Below are positions 48,668 through 59,510 of a stretch of DNA of 64,000 nucleotides, one piece after another; within the stretch, counting starts at the first letter, position 1, and every line of letters starts with the position of its first letter. The notes beneath the pieces are model-generated. The model did not search any database. It was not told where the DNA came from and was given only the letters and a program-made list of their open reading frames with translations. A program made the position numbers and the translations under genes. The stretch is from Nucisporomicrobium flavum (GTDB lineage Bacteria; Actinomycetota; Actinomycetes; Mycobacteriales; Micromonosporaceae): NCBI RefSeq assembly GCF_016464385.1, contig NZ_JADMLH010000029.1, positions 18,934 through 82,933 of the forward strand, read 5' to 3'.

Positions 48668-49084
48668 ATGACAGTCCGCCTCAACCCTTACATCGCCTTC
48701 ACCGACGGCAACGCCCGCGAGGCGATGGAGTTCTACGAGTCTGTCTTCGGCGGCACCCTCACCATGAACACCTTCGGCGACTTCGGCGCGCCGGACCCGG
48801 CCATCGCCGACAAGATCATGCACGCCATGCTCGAGACCGGCGACGGCCTCGCGCTGATGGCCTCCGACCCGCCGCCGGACATGCCGGTGCAACCGGGCAG
48901 CAGCATCTCCATCAGCCTCAGCGGCGACGACGCGGAGCGGCTGCACGGCTACTGGGCCAAGCTCTCCGACGGCGGCACGGTGACGGTGCCCCTGGAGAAG
49001 CAGATGTGGGGCGACGAGTTCGGCACGTGCCGCGACCGGTTCGGCGTCGAGTGGATGGTCAACATCGCCTCACCCCAGCCGTAG
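48668..49084 (+). CDS. VOC-superfamily protein (PhnB/glyoxalase-like)
   Basis: A 138-residue protein of the PhnB-like vicinal-oxygen-chelate type: NPYIAFTDGNAREAMEFYES, VFGGTLTMNTFGDFG, a middle HAMLETGDGLALMASDPPPD, and the terminal WGDEFGTCRDRFGVEWMVNI. The family includes glyoxalases and resistance proteins, but PhnB-like members mostly lack known activity. AAAGGAG upstream supports the ATG. Confidence 0.9.
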   Translation: MTVRLNPYIAFTDGNAREAMEFYESVFGGTLTMNTFGDFGAPDPAIADKIMHAMLETGDGLALMASDPPPDMPVQPGSSISISLSGDDAERLHGYWAKLSDGGTVTVPLEKQMWGDEFGTCRDRFGVEWMVNIASPQP

Positions 49085-49156
49085 GCCGGCGCGGCCGCCG
49101 GTCCGGGCGGCATCCGTCCGGCATTGCTGCAGCGGGCCCACGTGAGGGTTGATCCC

Positions 49157-49184
49157 GGCCGCCGGGCTTCGCTGCCCGCCGGCC
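49157..49184. terminator. GC-rich hairpin after the VOC gene
   Basis: Eleven-base arms with one mismatch (GGCCGCCGGGC / GCCCGCCGGCC) and a 6-base loop (TTCGCT), 72 bases after the VOC stop, between convergent genes. Confidence 0.5.
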
Positions 49185-49222
49185 AGGTCGGTCACCGCCG
49201 ACCCGCGCCCAGGCACGGCAAA

Positions 49223-49251
49223 GCGGGCGCCCCCTTGCAGGGACCGCCCGC
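49223..49251. terminator. Hairpin downstream of glgB
   Basis: Outer arms GCGGGCG (49223-49229) and CGCCCGC (49245-49251) enclose an inner CCCT/AGGG pairing, 43 bases beyond the glgB stop on the reverse strand. Probable terminator of the glucan operon. Confidence 0.5.
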
Positions 49252-49261
49252 CCGAGCGATC

Positions 49262-49303
49262 GGACCTCAGCCCTCGGACCTCAGCCCTCGAACCTCAGCC
49301 CTC
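49262..49303. repeat. Three 14-bp tandem repeats across the glgB stop
   Basis: Units 49262-49275, 49276-49289 and 49290-49303 (GGACCTCAGCCCTC twice, GAACCTCAGCCCTC once). The innermost copy contains the last codons and stop of glgB, and each copy carries the same TGA on the reverse strand. Confidence 0.9.
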
Positions 49304-51460
49304 GAGCCGCAACCAGACCGCGCCCAGCGGCGGCACCCGCAGCGACGCCGACGCGTTCAGGCCGTGCCACGGGACGTCCTCGGCGTGCACCTCACCGAGG
49401 TTGCCCACGCCCGAGCCGCCGTACAGCGTGCTGTCGGTGTTGATGACCTCGCGCCAGACGCCTGCTCGGGGGAGGCCGATGCGGTAGCCCTCGTGCGGGA
49501 CCGCCGCGAAGTTCACGATGCAGGCGAGGGTGTCCCCGTTGGGGGCGAAGCGCAGGAACGAGAACGTGTTGTGCTGCGAGTCCTCGGAGGTGATCCAGCG
49601 GAAGCCGCTCGAGTTCGTGTCCTGGGTCCAGATGGCCGGGGTCTCGCGGTAGGTGCGGTTGAGGTCCTTGACGAGGCGGTGGATGCCGCCGCCGCGGGAC
49701 TCGTCGGCGAGGAGGTTCCAGTCGAGGCCGCGTTCCTCGCTCCACTCGCGTTCGTCGCCCATCTCGGCGCCCATGAACAGGAGCTGCTTGCCGGTGAAGG
49801 CCCACATGAAGCCGAGCAGCGCCCGGGTGTTGGCCAGTTTCTGCCAGAGGTCGCCGGGCATCTTGCCGGTGAGCGAGCCCTTGCCGTGCACGACCTCGTC
49901 GTGGCTGATCGGCAGGATGTAGTTCTCGCTCCAGGCGTACACGGTGGCGAAGGTCATCTGGTGGTGGTGCCACTGGCGGTAGACGGGCTCCTTCTCCATG
50001 TACGAGAGGGTGTCGTTCATCCAGCCCATGTTCCATTTGAAGCCGAAGCCCAGCCCGCCGAGGTGGGTGGGGCGGGTGACGCCCGGCCACGCGGTGGACT
50101 CCTCGGCGATGGTCACCACGCCGGGGTTGTTCTTGTAGACGGTCGCGTTCATCTCCTGCAGGAAGCTGATCGCGTCGAGGTTCTCGCGGCCGCCGTACTG
50201 GTTGGGCGTCCACTCGCCGTCCTTGCGGGAGTAGTCCAGGTACAGCATGGACGCGACCGCGTCGACCCGCAGGCCGTCGGCGTGGAACTCCTCGCACCAG
50301 TAGAGGGCGTTCGCGACCAGGAAGTTGCGGACCTCGCGGCGGCCGAAGTCGAAGACGTACGTGCCCCAGTCGGGGTGTTCGCCGCGGCGCCAGTCGCCGT
50401 GCTCGTAGAGCGGGGTGCCGTCGAAGCGCGCGAGGGCCCATTCGTCCTTGGGGAAGTGGGCCGGCACCCAGTCGAGGATCACGCCGATGCCCGCCTGGTG
50501 CAGCTTGTCGACCAGGTAGCGGAACTCGTCGGGCGTGCCGAAGCGGGACGTGGGCGCGAAGTAACCGGTGACCTGGTAGCCCCAGGAGCCGCCGAACGGG
50601 TGCTCCATCACGGGCATCAGCTCGACGTGCGTGAAGCCCGCGTCGACGACGTAGTCGACCAGCTGCTCGGCCAGCTCGGTGTACGAGAGCCCCGGCCGCC
50701 ACGAGCCGAGATGCACCTCGTAGGCGCTCATCGGCTCCTGGTGCCATTCCTTCGTCGCCCGCGACGCCATCCAGTCGCCGTCCTGCCACTCGTACGAGGA
50801 CTCGAAGACGACCGACGCCGTCGCCGGCGGCACCTCGGTGTGCTGGGCCAGCGGGTCCGCCTTCTCGCGCCACACGCCGTCGCGGCCGAGGATCTTGAAC
50901 TTGTACTTGGTGCCGGAGGCCGCGCCGGGGATGAACAGCTCCCAGACGCCGCTGCTGCCGAGCGAGCGCATCGGCCAGCCGTCGTACGGGCCCCAGCCCG
51001 AGAAGTCGCCGATGACCTGCACGCCACGCGCGCCCGGCGCCCACACCGCGAACGCCACGCCATTGTCGCGGGGGTGCGCGCCGAGCACCGTCCACAGCTT
51101 CTCGTGCCGGCCCTCGCCGATGAGGTGCAGGTCCAGCTCGCCCAGCGTGGGCAGGTGCCGGTACGGGTCGTCGCAGACGGTGCCGTCCACGTCGATGCGG
51201 TAGTCGAGCACGGTCCCGGGCAGCTCGGCGGCGAAGATGCCGTCGGGGTGGACCTGCGTCATCTCCGTACGCTCGTCGCCGACCACCACCGCGACCGCCT
51301 TCGCGCCCTTGCGCATCGTGCGCACGACCGTGCGGTCACCCGAGGGGTGGGCGCCCAGCAGCGAGTGCGGGTCGTGGGTGTCGCCGGAGATCACGGCGTG
51401 CATGAGCCGCTGGTCGCCGCCCCCCACCGGGGACGACGCTGGCGTGGTCTGGCCGATCAT
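49295..51460 (-). CDS. glgB: 1,4-alpha-glucan branching enzyme
   Basis: A 721-residue GH13 enzyme that cuts alpha-1,4 chains and re-attaches them as alpha-1,6 branches. An extra N-terminal beta domain (about 1-105; HDPHSLLGAHP) and a CBM48 (GVAFAVWAPGARGVQVIGDF) precede the barrel. Barrel motifs include HVELMPVMEHPFGGSWGYQV, nucleophile Asp in GLRVDAVASMLYLDYSR, acid/base Glu in TIAEESTAWPGV and ISHDEVVHGKGSL. It is the last gene of the glgE-treS-mak-glgB operon, 21 bases after mak. It branches the linear maltosyl chains made by GlgE. Confidence 0.97.
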   Translation of the reverse strand: MIGQTTPASSPVGGGDQRLMHAVISGDTHDPHSLLGAHPSGDRTVVRTMRKGAKAVAVVVGDERTEMTQVHPDGIFAAELPGTVLDYRIDVDGTVCDDPYRHLPTLGELDLHLIGEGRHEKLWTVLGAHPRDNGVAFAVWAPGARGVQVIGDFSGWGPYDGWPMRSLGSSGVWELFIPGAASGTKYKFKILGRDGVWREKADPLAQHTEVPPATASVVFESSYEWQDGDWMASRATKEWHQEPMSAYEVHLGSWRPGLSYTELAEQLVDYVVDAGFTHVELMPVMEHPFGGSWGYQVTGYFAPTSRFGTPDEFRYLVDKLHQAGIGVILDWVPAHFPKDEWALARFDGTPLYEHGDWRRGEHPDWGTYVFDFGRREVRNFLVANALYWCEEFHADGLRVDAVASMLYLDYSRKDGEWTPNQYGGRENLDAISFLQEMNATVYKNNPGVVTIAEESTAWPGVTRPTHLGGLGFGFKWNMGWMNDTLSYMEKEPVYRQWHHHQMTFATVYAWSENYILPISHDEVVHGKGSLTGKMPGDLWQKLANTRALLGFMWAFTGKQLLFMGAEMGDEREWSEERGLDWNLLADESRGGGIHRLVKDLNRTYRETPAIWTQDTNSSGFRWITSEDSQHNTFSFLRFAPNGDTLACIVNFAAVPHEGYRIGLPRAGVWREVINTDSTLYGGSGVGNLGEVHAEDVPWHGLNASASLRVPPLGAVWLRLEG

Positions 51461-51481
51461 GTGGATCTGTCCTCCGGGGTG

Positions 51482-52788
51482 TCAGCCGACGAGCCGGGCG
51501 ATGGACCGCAGCGGGATCCGCAGCCATCCGGGCCGGTGCCGGGCCTCGTATGCGGCCTCGTAGACCGCCTTGTCCAGCTCGTACGCCGCGAGCAGTGCCC
51601 CGTGCTCGCGCGGGTCGGCGCCCGCGGCCGCCGCGTACCCGTCGCAGAACGAGGCGCGGTTGCGGTCGACCCATTCGCGGGCCCGCGCCGACAGGTGCTC
51701 GTCGTCGCCCTGGTCGACGAGCAGCTGGTACGCGGCGTACTCGTAGCTGCGCAGCACGCCGGCGACGTCGCGCAGCGGCGAGTCCGGCAGCCGGCGCTCG
51801 TCCAGCGGCTGGCCGGGCTCGCCCTCGAAGTCGATGAGCAGCCACGCCTGCGGGGTGCGCAGAACCTGGCCGAGGTGCAGGTCGCCGTGGACGCGCTGCA
51901 CGGTCACCTGTTCGCCGGTGAGCTTGCGGAATCGTTCCTCGATCACCGCCACGTACTCGCGCAGCTCCGGCACGCCCGTGGCGGCGGTGTTGAGCCGCGC
52001 CACCACCGCGTCGACCGGGAACGGCGACGGGCCGCTGCCCAGTTCCTCGGCGAGGGTGCGGTGCACCGACGCGACGGCCTCGCCCAGCCGGTACGACTCG
52101 CCGGCGAAGTCGCCGCCCATCTCGTCGGCACGCAGGTCGGGGTCGGCGAACAGGTCGCGGGCGCTGGCCGTGGCCATCGCCCAGCCCTCGGCGGAGTTGG
52201 CCGCGTACGCGGTGACCATGCCGAGCGGGCACGGCTCGCCGTCCGAGGCGGTCTCGAACGAGCCGAGCAGCCGGGCCACGTGCGGGTTGCCGGCGCGGCC
52301 GAGGACCCGGTTGAGCTCGATGTCGGGGTTGATGCCGCAGTCCACCCGCCGGAAGATCTTGAGGATCGCCTGCTCCTCGAAGATCACGCTGGTGTTGCTC
52401 TGCTCGGCGTCGAAGACCCGCGGCCCCGCGTCCAGCGGCAGCACGGCGTCCGGCTCGCGGGTGAAGACGATGTCGCCCCGGGTCTGCGACTCGTCGATGA
52501 GGCTCAGCAGGAAGCGGGCGGCGCCGGCGTCGTACAGCGCGTCGTAGCCGGTGCGCTCGCCGTCGGTGCCGATCGTGGCCACCGTGCTGTACTCCGAGAT
52601 CGGCCCGTCGTTCCATGCCACGACGACCTGGTAGCGCTCGGTGCTGCCGTCCTCGTACGCCGCGTCGACGAGCATCAGGTCCATGTCGTCGCGCAGCGGG
52701 GTCACCGAGGACGGCTCGGCGGAGACCAGGGTGCGGCTGCGGCCCGCGTACCAGCGTTGCTGGGGCAGCCATTCGGCGAAGGGCAGCG

Positions 52789-52792
<4 letters not shown>
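51482..52792 (-). CDS. mak: Maltokinase
   Basis: A 436-residue kinase that makes maltose-1-phosphate from maltose and ATP, the donor for GlgE. It has an N-terminal cystatin-like cap (FAEWLPQQRWYAGRSR), NTSVIFEEQAILKIFRRVDC (nucleotide-binding Lys), and the aminoglycoside-kinase-like catalytic part VQRVHGDLHLGQVLRTP with WLLIDFEGEPGQPL. Start ATG 52792 overlaps the treS stop (ATGA), with GAGGAG upstream inside treS. TreS and Mak often form a complex (TreS-Pep2), consistent with the coupling. Confidence 0.95.
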
Positions 52793-54564
<1,772 letters not shown>

Positions 54565-54611
54565 CAGACGTTCACCTACCCCACCCCGCAGGAACTGAAT
54601 CGCATGCGCCG

Positions 54612-56579
54612 TCAGCGGCGCGGGTGCACCACGAAGATGTGCGCCGGCTCGACGTACGGGTCGATCCGGACCGCGTTGTGCTGCCCCCACTCGTACGATG
54701 CACCGCTGATCTGGTCCACCACGTCGAAACGCTCGTGCCAGTCCATCCCGAGCGCCGGCATGTCGAGCGTGGTGTTGCCCCACTGCACGTTCGCCGAGTC
54801 GAACGAGCAGATCACCAGAACGGTGTTGCCCGTCTCCGGGTCGCGCTTCGACCAGCACAGCAGCTCGTTGTTGTCGATCTCGTGGAATTCGGTGTTGCGC
54901 AGCCACTGCAGCGCCGGGTTCTCCCGCCGGATGGCGTTCAGGCGGGTGATGTACGGCGCCAGCGACCGTCCCGCCCGTTCCGCGCCGGCCCAGTCCCGCG
55001 GCTTGAGCTCGAACTTCTCGTTGTCGACGTACTCCTCGGAGCCCGGCCGCGGCACGTGCTCGAAGAGCTCCAGCCCGGAGTACATGCCCCAGGACGGCGA
55101 CAGCATGCTCGCCAGCACCGTACGGATCTTGAACATCGGCGGGTCGCCGTGCCAGAGGTGCTCCGGCAGGATGTCCGGCGTGTTGGGCCAGAAGTTCGGG
55201 CGCATCCAGTCGATCGAGGACTTGAGCTGGTTGACGTACTCGCGCATCTCCCACGCGGTCGTGCGCCAGGTGAAGTACGTGTACGACTGGGTGAAGCCGA
55301 TCTTGCCCAGGCCGTTCATCATCGCCGGGCGGGTGAACGCCTCGGCGAGGAACAGCACGTCCGGCTCCACCGCCTTCACCTTGGCGATGCACCACTGCCA
55401 GAAGTTCAGCGCCTTGGTGTGCGGGTTGTCCACGCGGAAGATCTTCACGCCCTGCTCGACCCAGTGCAGGACGATGCGCAGCACCTCCTCGCGCAGGCCC
55501 TTCGGGTCGTTGTCCCAGTTCAGCGGGTAGATGTCCTGGTACTTCTTGGGTGGGTTCTCGGCGTAGGCGATGGTGCCGTCGGCGCGGGTGGTGAACCACT
55601 CCGGGTGCTCGCGGACCCAGGGGTGGTCGGGTGCCGCCTGCAGCGCGAGGTCCATGGCGACCTCGAGCCCGTTCTCGTCGGCCGTACGGATGAAGGCCCG
55701 GAAGTCCTCCAGCGTGCCCAGCTGCGGGTGGATCGCGTCGTGACCGCCCTCGTCGGAGCCGATCGCCCAGGGCGAGCCGACGTCCTGCGGACGGGCCACC
55801 AGCGTGTTGTTGCGGCCCTTGCGGTTGATCTTGCCGATGGGGTGGATCGGCGGCAGGTACAGCACGTCGAAGCCCATCGCGGCGACGGCCGGGATGCGCT
55901 TCGCTGCGGTCTCGAAGGTGCCGTGCTTGATCGGGGTGGCGTCGGGGCCGATCTCGGCGCCCTCGGAGCGCGGGAAGAACTCGTACCAGGAGGAGAACAG
56001 CGCGCGCTTGCGGTCGACCCAGATCGAATACGAGCGCGTCGTCGTCACCAGCTGGCGTACGGGGTTGTGCCACAGCAGCGGCTGCAGGTCGAGCGCGGGG
56101 GAGACCCGGGAGAACAGCGAGCGGTTGTCGTCGCGCAGCGCGGCGGCGGCCGCGCGCACCCGCTCCTCGTCGGCCTGCGGCACGATCTTCGCGGCCAGGT
56201 CCAGGACCTCGGCGCCCTCGGCCAGGTCGTTCGCCAGGTCCTCCAGGCCCTGCCCGGCGCCGATCTTCTTGGTGACCGCGTTGTGCCAGGTCAGGTACGG
56301 ATCGTCGAACGCCTCGACGGTGAACGTCCAGCGGCCGACCCGGTCCGGCTTGATCACGCCGTGCCACTGGTCCAGGCCGGGCTCGCCCGGATCGAGCCGG
56401 GTGAACGGCTCGGACTCGCCGTCGGGGCCCTGCCATACCACGTTCACGCCGAGCGCGTGGTGGCCTTCCCGATAGGACACCGCCGAGATCGGCACGAGCT
56501 CACCGACCACCGCCTTCGCGGGGTAGCGGCCGCAGGATACGGACGGTGTCACGTCTTCGATGGGAAAGCGACCGGTCAT
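54612..56579 (-). CDS. glgE: Alpha-1,4-glucan:maltose-1-phosphate maltosyltransferase
   Basis: A 655-residue GH13_3 enzyme that extends alpha-glucans from maltose-1-phosphate. The N-terminal domain opens IEDVTPSVSCGRYPAKAVVG. Barrel motifs are DVLYLPPIHPIGKINRKGRN, QAAPDHPWV, nucleophile Asp in VKIFRVDNPHTKALNFW, acid/base Glu in LFLAEAFTRPAMM and the FTQSYTYFTWR block specific to GlgE. GGAG lies before the ATG at 56579. It is first in the operon, so its promoter should lie in the 137 bases shared with the upstream reverse-strand gene. It drives glycogen or capsule glucan synthesis from trehalose. Confidence 0.97.
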   Translation of the reverse strand: MTGRFPIEDVTPSVSCGRYPAKAVVGELVPISAVSYREGHHALGVNVVWQGPDGESEPFTRLDPGEPGLDQWHGVIKPDRVGRWTFTVEAFDDPYLTWHNAVTKKIGAGQGLEDLANDLAEGAEVLDLAAKIVPQADEERVRAAAAALRDDNRSLFSRVSPALDLQPLLWHNPVRQLVTTTRSYSIWVDRKRALFSSWYEFFPRSEGAEIGPDATPIKHGTFETAAKRIPAVAAMGFDVLYLPPIHPIGKINRKGRNNTLVARPQDVGSPWAIGSDEGGHDAIHPQLGTLEDFRAFIRTADENGLEVAMDLALQAAPDHPWVREHPEWFTTRADGTIAYAENPPKKYQDIYPLNWDNDPKGLREEVLRIVLHWVEQGVKIFRVDNPHTKALNFWQWCIAKVKAVEPDVLFLAEAFTRPAMMNGLGKIGFTQSYTYFTWRTTAWEMREYVNQLKSSIDWMRPNFWPNTPDILPEHLWHGDPPMFKIRTVLASMLSPSWGMYSGLELFEHVPRPGSEEYVDNEKFELKPRDWAGAERAGRSLAPYITRLNAIRRENPALQWLRNTEFHEIDNNELLCWSKRDPETGNTVLVICSFDSANVQWGNTTLDMPALGMDWHERFDVVDQISGASYEWGQHNAVRIDPYVEPAHIFVVHPRR

Positions 56580-56716
56580 GATCTCCACCGTAGTCAGGTA
56601 GCGCGGGGGCGGGCTGGCGACGGGCGAAATGCAGCGGCCGTCCTCGCCAGTTTCTCCGCAATGGAGGAACCGCAAACGGCCTTGCACCCGGTGCCTCACA
56701 ACCTACCGGAGCGGCT

Positions 56717-57532
56717 TCACGCGTACCCGTCGAGGCGCGCCTTTGCACCACCCAGAAATACGGTCAGCTCGTCGCCGTGCCAGACGCGGGCCGGCTCGGC
56801 GTCGCGCGCGACCGCGGCGGCCAGCCCGGCGACCGGCAACCCGCCGGGAACGGCCGCCGCGGCGAGCACCACGTTGCCCGCCTTGCGCCCGCGCAGCAGC
56901 CCCGGCGGCGCGATCATCGCGACCTCCCCGAACGCCGCCCGCAGCGTCGCCGCCTGGATGCGCGAATAGGCCAGCGGCGGCACGTCCGTGAGGTTCATCG
57001 CGAGCACGCCGCCGGGCCGCAGCAGCCGCGCCGCGGCCCGCGCGAAGCCCACCCCGGCCACGCTCGCCGGCATCGCCGCGCCCTCGAACACGTCCGTGAC
57101 CACGACGTCGTAACTCTGCGGATCGCCGGCCTCCACGAACTCCCGCGCATCGGCCACCTCCACCCCCACCGATGCGGGCCATGGCAGGTGCTTCGCCACC
57201 ACCGCCAGCAACAACGGATCGCGCTCCACCACCGTCTGCGACGACCCGGGCCGCGTCGCGGAGACCCAGCGGGGCAGCGTCAGCCCGCCGCCACCCAGAT
57301 GCAGAACCCGCAACGGTACGGCCGCAGGAGCGCACAACCGCAGCACCGTGGCCAACCGGCGCACGTATTCGAACGCCAGCACCGTGGGATCGCCGAGATC
57401 GACGTACGACTGCGGCACCCCGTCCACGCACACGGTCCAGCCCTGCCCCCGGGCGGGATCCGGCTCGAGGGTCGCCGTCCCCGAGCTCACCCGCGCGAAG
57501 ATCGTTGCCCGTCGGTTGCCGTGCGGTGCCAT
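56717..57532 (-). CDS. Spermidine-synthase-like methyltransferase-fold protein
   Basis: A 271-residue protein with the Rossmann core of spermidine synthases: VDGVPQSYVDLGDPTVLAFE, LRVLHLGGGGLTLPRWVSAT, QTVVERDPLLLAVV, VEVADAREFVEAG and YDVVVTDVFEGAAMPASV. The catalytic Asp region differs from true putrescine aminopropyltransferases, so the substrate is uncertain. Actinobacterial members of this group are mostly uncharacterised. Confidence 0.8.
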   Translation of the reverse strand: MAPHGNRRATIFARVSSGTATLEPDPARGQGWTVCVDGVPQSYVDLGDPTVLAFEYVRRLATVLRLCAPAAVPLRVLHLGGGGLTLPRWVSATRPGSSQTVVERDPLLLAVVAKHLPWPASVGVEVADAREFVEAGDPQSYDVVVTDVFEGAAMPASVAGVGFARAAARLLRPGGVLAMNLTDVPPLAYSRIQAATLRAAFGEVAMIAPPGLLRGRKAGNVVLAAAAVPGGLPVAGLAAAVARDAEPARVWHGDELTVFLGGAKARLDGYA

Positions 57533-57624
57533 CCGGGGCAGGCTACTCAGGGCCCGCCGCGCCGCGCCGAGTGGTAGCGGTGACGCACCCCAGGCAGGGG
57601 AGCACCGATTCCTGGGGGAACACC

Positions 57625-58197
57625 ATGGCGGGTCCGTCGACCGCGTTGTCGCCCGTCATCGCGGCCAGCACGCACTGGCTGGTCCGCGCGTACCCCTGCA
57701 CCGGCCCGGACCCGGTGGCCGTGACCCTCAACGAGCTCCAGGCCCGGCAGGCCGTCACGGTCGCCGCCTGGCTGCGCTACCCGACACCCGTCGACGCCGA
57801 GCTGGTCGCCATCGCCGGGCCGGGCGGCTCGGCGACGCTGGACTGGCGGGTGGGCAGCGAGCCCGACGACGAGCTGGCCGAGGACGAGGGCTGGCGTACC
57901 TGGGTCGACGAGGTCGTGGTGAGCTGGGCCGCCTGCCTGCTCGCCGACCCGCTGCTGGCCGCGCGCGCCGTCGACGCGGTGGCCGCGGCCGTACCGGCGG
58001 GGCAGGACCCGGCCGGCGACCGCCCGCGCCCGCGCCGGCGTCCCGGCGACCTGCCGGCGGAGTTCCGCCGCCTGACCGCCCCTGACGAGCGCGAGCGCGC
58101 CGCCGCGGTGCTGCTGCGCCACCCCGACCTGCTGGAGGCGGTGGCGGAGCTGCACCGCGACGACCTCGTCTACCTGCTCCCGGGCGTCATCGCCTGA
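57625..58197 (+). CDS. Hypothetical protein
   Basis: A 190-residue soluble, acidic protein. An N-terminal alpha/beta part (STHWLVRAYPCTGPDPVAVT, LNELQARQAVTVAAWLRYPT) is followed by an acidic VGSEPDDELAEDEGWRTWVD, a helical Ala-rich middle, an Arg/Pro linker and a helical end. GGGGGA precedes the ATG. It ends 3 bases before the convergent DUF2231 gene. I do not recognise the family; coding character is clear. Confidence 0.55.
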   Translation: MAGPSTALSPVIAASTHWLVRAYPCTGPDPVAVTLNELQARQAVTVAAWLRYPTPVDAELVAIAGPGGSATLDWRVGSEPDDELAEDEGWRTWVDEVVVSWAACLLADPLLAARAVDAVAAAVPAGQDPAGDRPRPRRRPGDLPAEFRRLTAPDERERAAAVLLRHPDLLEAVAELHRDDLVYLLPGVIA

Positions 58198-58200
58198 GCC

Positions 58201-58713
58201 TCAGTCCCCGTCCGGGCCCTCCGGTGCGGGGGTGGAGCTGACCTTGTCCGTCCACGCCGCCTTGGCCCCCGAGTCGCCGATCCGGTACGTGTCGACCGCG
58301 GCGAACCCGGCGATGAGCACGGCAAGCACGGCGACGATCCGGGTGACCGTGACCGACAGCGGCGCCAGGTACGTCCGCCGCCCGGTCGTGGTGGTCTCGC
58401 GGTGCCGCCACCAGATCACCAGGGCCAGCAGCGCCACCGGCAGTGCCGCGAAGACCGCGGTGTCGCCCAGTTCGGCGTGCTCGTGCAGCAGCTCCGTACG
58501 CGGAAGCCGTTCCTCCAGCCACTCGCCGGCGCTGGTCGTGAGCGGCACCAGCGCGAGCACGAGCACGGACAGGATCGCGTTCGGCCCGGCGAAGCGCCGT
58601 CGCGCCGCCGGCCAGACGGCGGTCAGCAGGAGCAGCAGCGCCGCGAGCGGCAGCAGAACCACGACGGCGTGCACGAGCAGGATGTGTGCCGGCAGCCCGT
58701 TGACGGTGCCCAT
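58201..58713 (-). CDS. DUF2231 four-helix membrane protein
   Basis: A 170-residue membrane protein with the DUF2231 opening GLPAHILLVHAVVVLLPLAA, four helices (about 5-30, 45-62, 80-100, 118-138), and conserved His in HAELGD and WWRHRE that could bind heme or metal. A short outer tail with Pro/Glu follows. AAGGA about 8 bases before the ATG. It is divergent from the two-component operon across 119 bases. Confidence 0.85.
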   Translation of the reverse strand: MGTVNGLPAHILLVHAVVVLLPLAALLLLLTAVWPAARRRFAGPNAILSVLVLALVPLTTSAGEWLEERLPRTELLHEHAELGDTAVFAALPVALLALVIWWRHRETTTTGRRTYLAPLSVTVTRIVAVLAVLIAGFAAVDTYRIGDSGAKAAWTDKVSSTPAPEGPDGD

Positions 58714-58832
58714 GGGAGTCCTTCCGAACGACAGATGAGGACGAACGCCGCAAAGGCTAGGCCGGTGAATCTTCGAATCCTCCCATCTCTCCCGCGGACG
58801 CTCGGGCGGTGCGGGCCTGCGAGAGTGAACCC

Positions 58833-59510
58833 ATGACCGATGCCGTCCCGGGCCCGGCCCGGGTGCTGGTGGTCGAGGACGACCGCGAGCTGGGCCCGCT
58901 GCTGACCCGCCTGTTCCGCGGGGCCGGCTACGAGGCCGACCTCGCCCCGGACGGCCAGGCGGGGCTGCACCTGGCGCTGACCCGCCGGTACGACGCGATG
59001 ATCCTGGACCGGGGCCTGCCCGCCATCGAGGGCCTCGACCTGCTCGGCCGGCTGCGCCGCTCCGGAGTCACGGTCCCCGCCCTGGTGCTGACCGCGCTCG
59101 GCACCGTCGCCGACCGGGTGGCCGGGCTGGACGGCGGCGCCGAGGACTATCTCGTCAAGCCCTTCGAGGTCGACGAGCTCCTCGCCCGGGTACGCGTGCT
59201 GCTGCGCCGGCGCGGTACGGCGGGGGAGCGGCTGGCGGTCGGCGACGCCGAGTTCGACCTGATCAGCCGGACGGTGACCGGCCCGGACGGCTCGGTGGTG
59301 GCGCTGTCCGGGCGGGAGAGCGATCTGCTGCGGCTGCTGGCCCGCAACCCGTCGCGGGCGTACACCCGGGAACAGATCGTCGCGCAGGTGTTCCCCGACG
59401 CCACCACCGTCACGCTCGTCGACACGTACGTGCACTACCTGCGGCGCAAGCTCGGTGCGGCGGCGATCTCGACCGTCCGCGGCGTCGGCTACCGGCTCGG
59501 CCGCCCGTGA
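58833..59510 (+). CDS. OmpR-family response regulator
   Basis: A 225-residue regulator. A receiver domain (VLVVEDDRELGPLLTRLFRG; phospho-acceptor Asp59 in MILDRGLPA; Lys in YLVKPFEVDELLARV) is followed by a winged-helix DNA-binding domain (about 128-223; SGRESDLLRLLARNPSRAYT, VDTYVHYLRRKLG, VRGVGYRLG). The ATG at 58833 is preferred; a GTG 24 bases earlier is possible. Its stop overlaps the GTG of the sensor kinase, so it is the first gene of a two-component operon. Confidence 0.92.
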   Translation: MTDAVPGPARVLVVEDDRELGPLLTRLFRGAGYEADLAPDGQAGLHLALTRRYDAMILDRGLPAIEGLDLLGRLRRSGVTVPALVLTALGTVADRVAGLDGGAEDYLVKPFEVDELLARVRVLLRRRGTAGERLAVGDAEFDLISRTVTGPDGSVVALSGRESDLLRLLARNPSRAYTREQIVAQVFPDATTVTLVDTYVHYLRRKLGAAAISTVRGVGYRLGRP

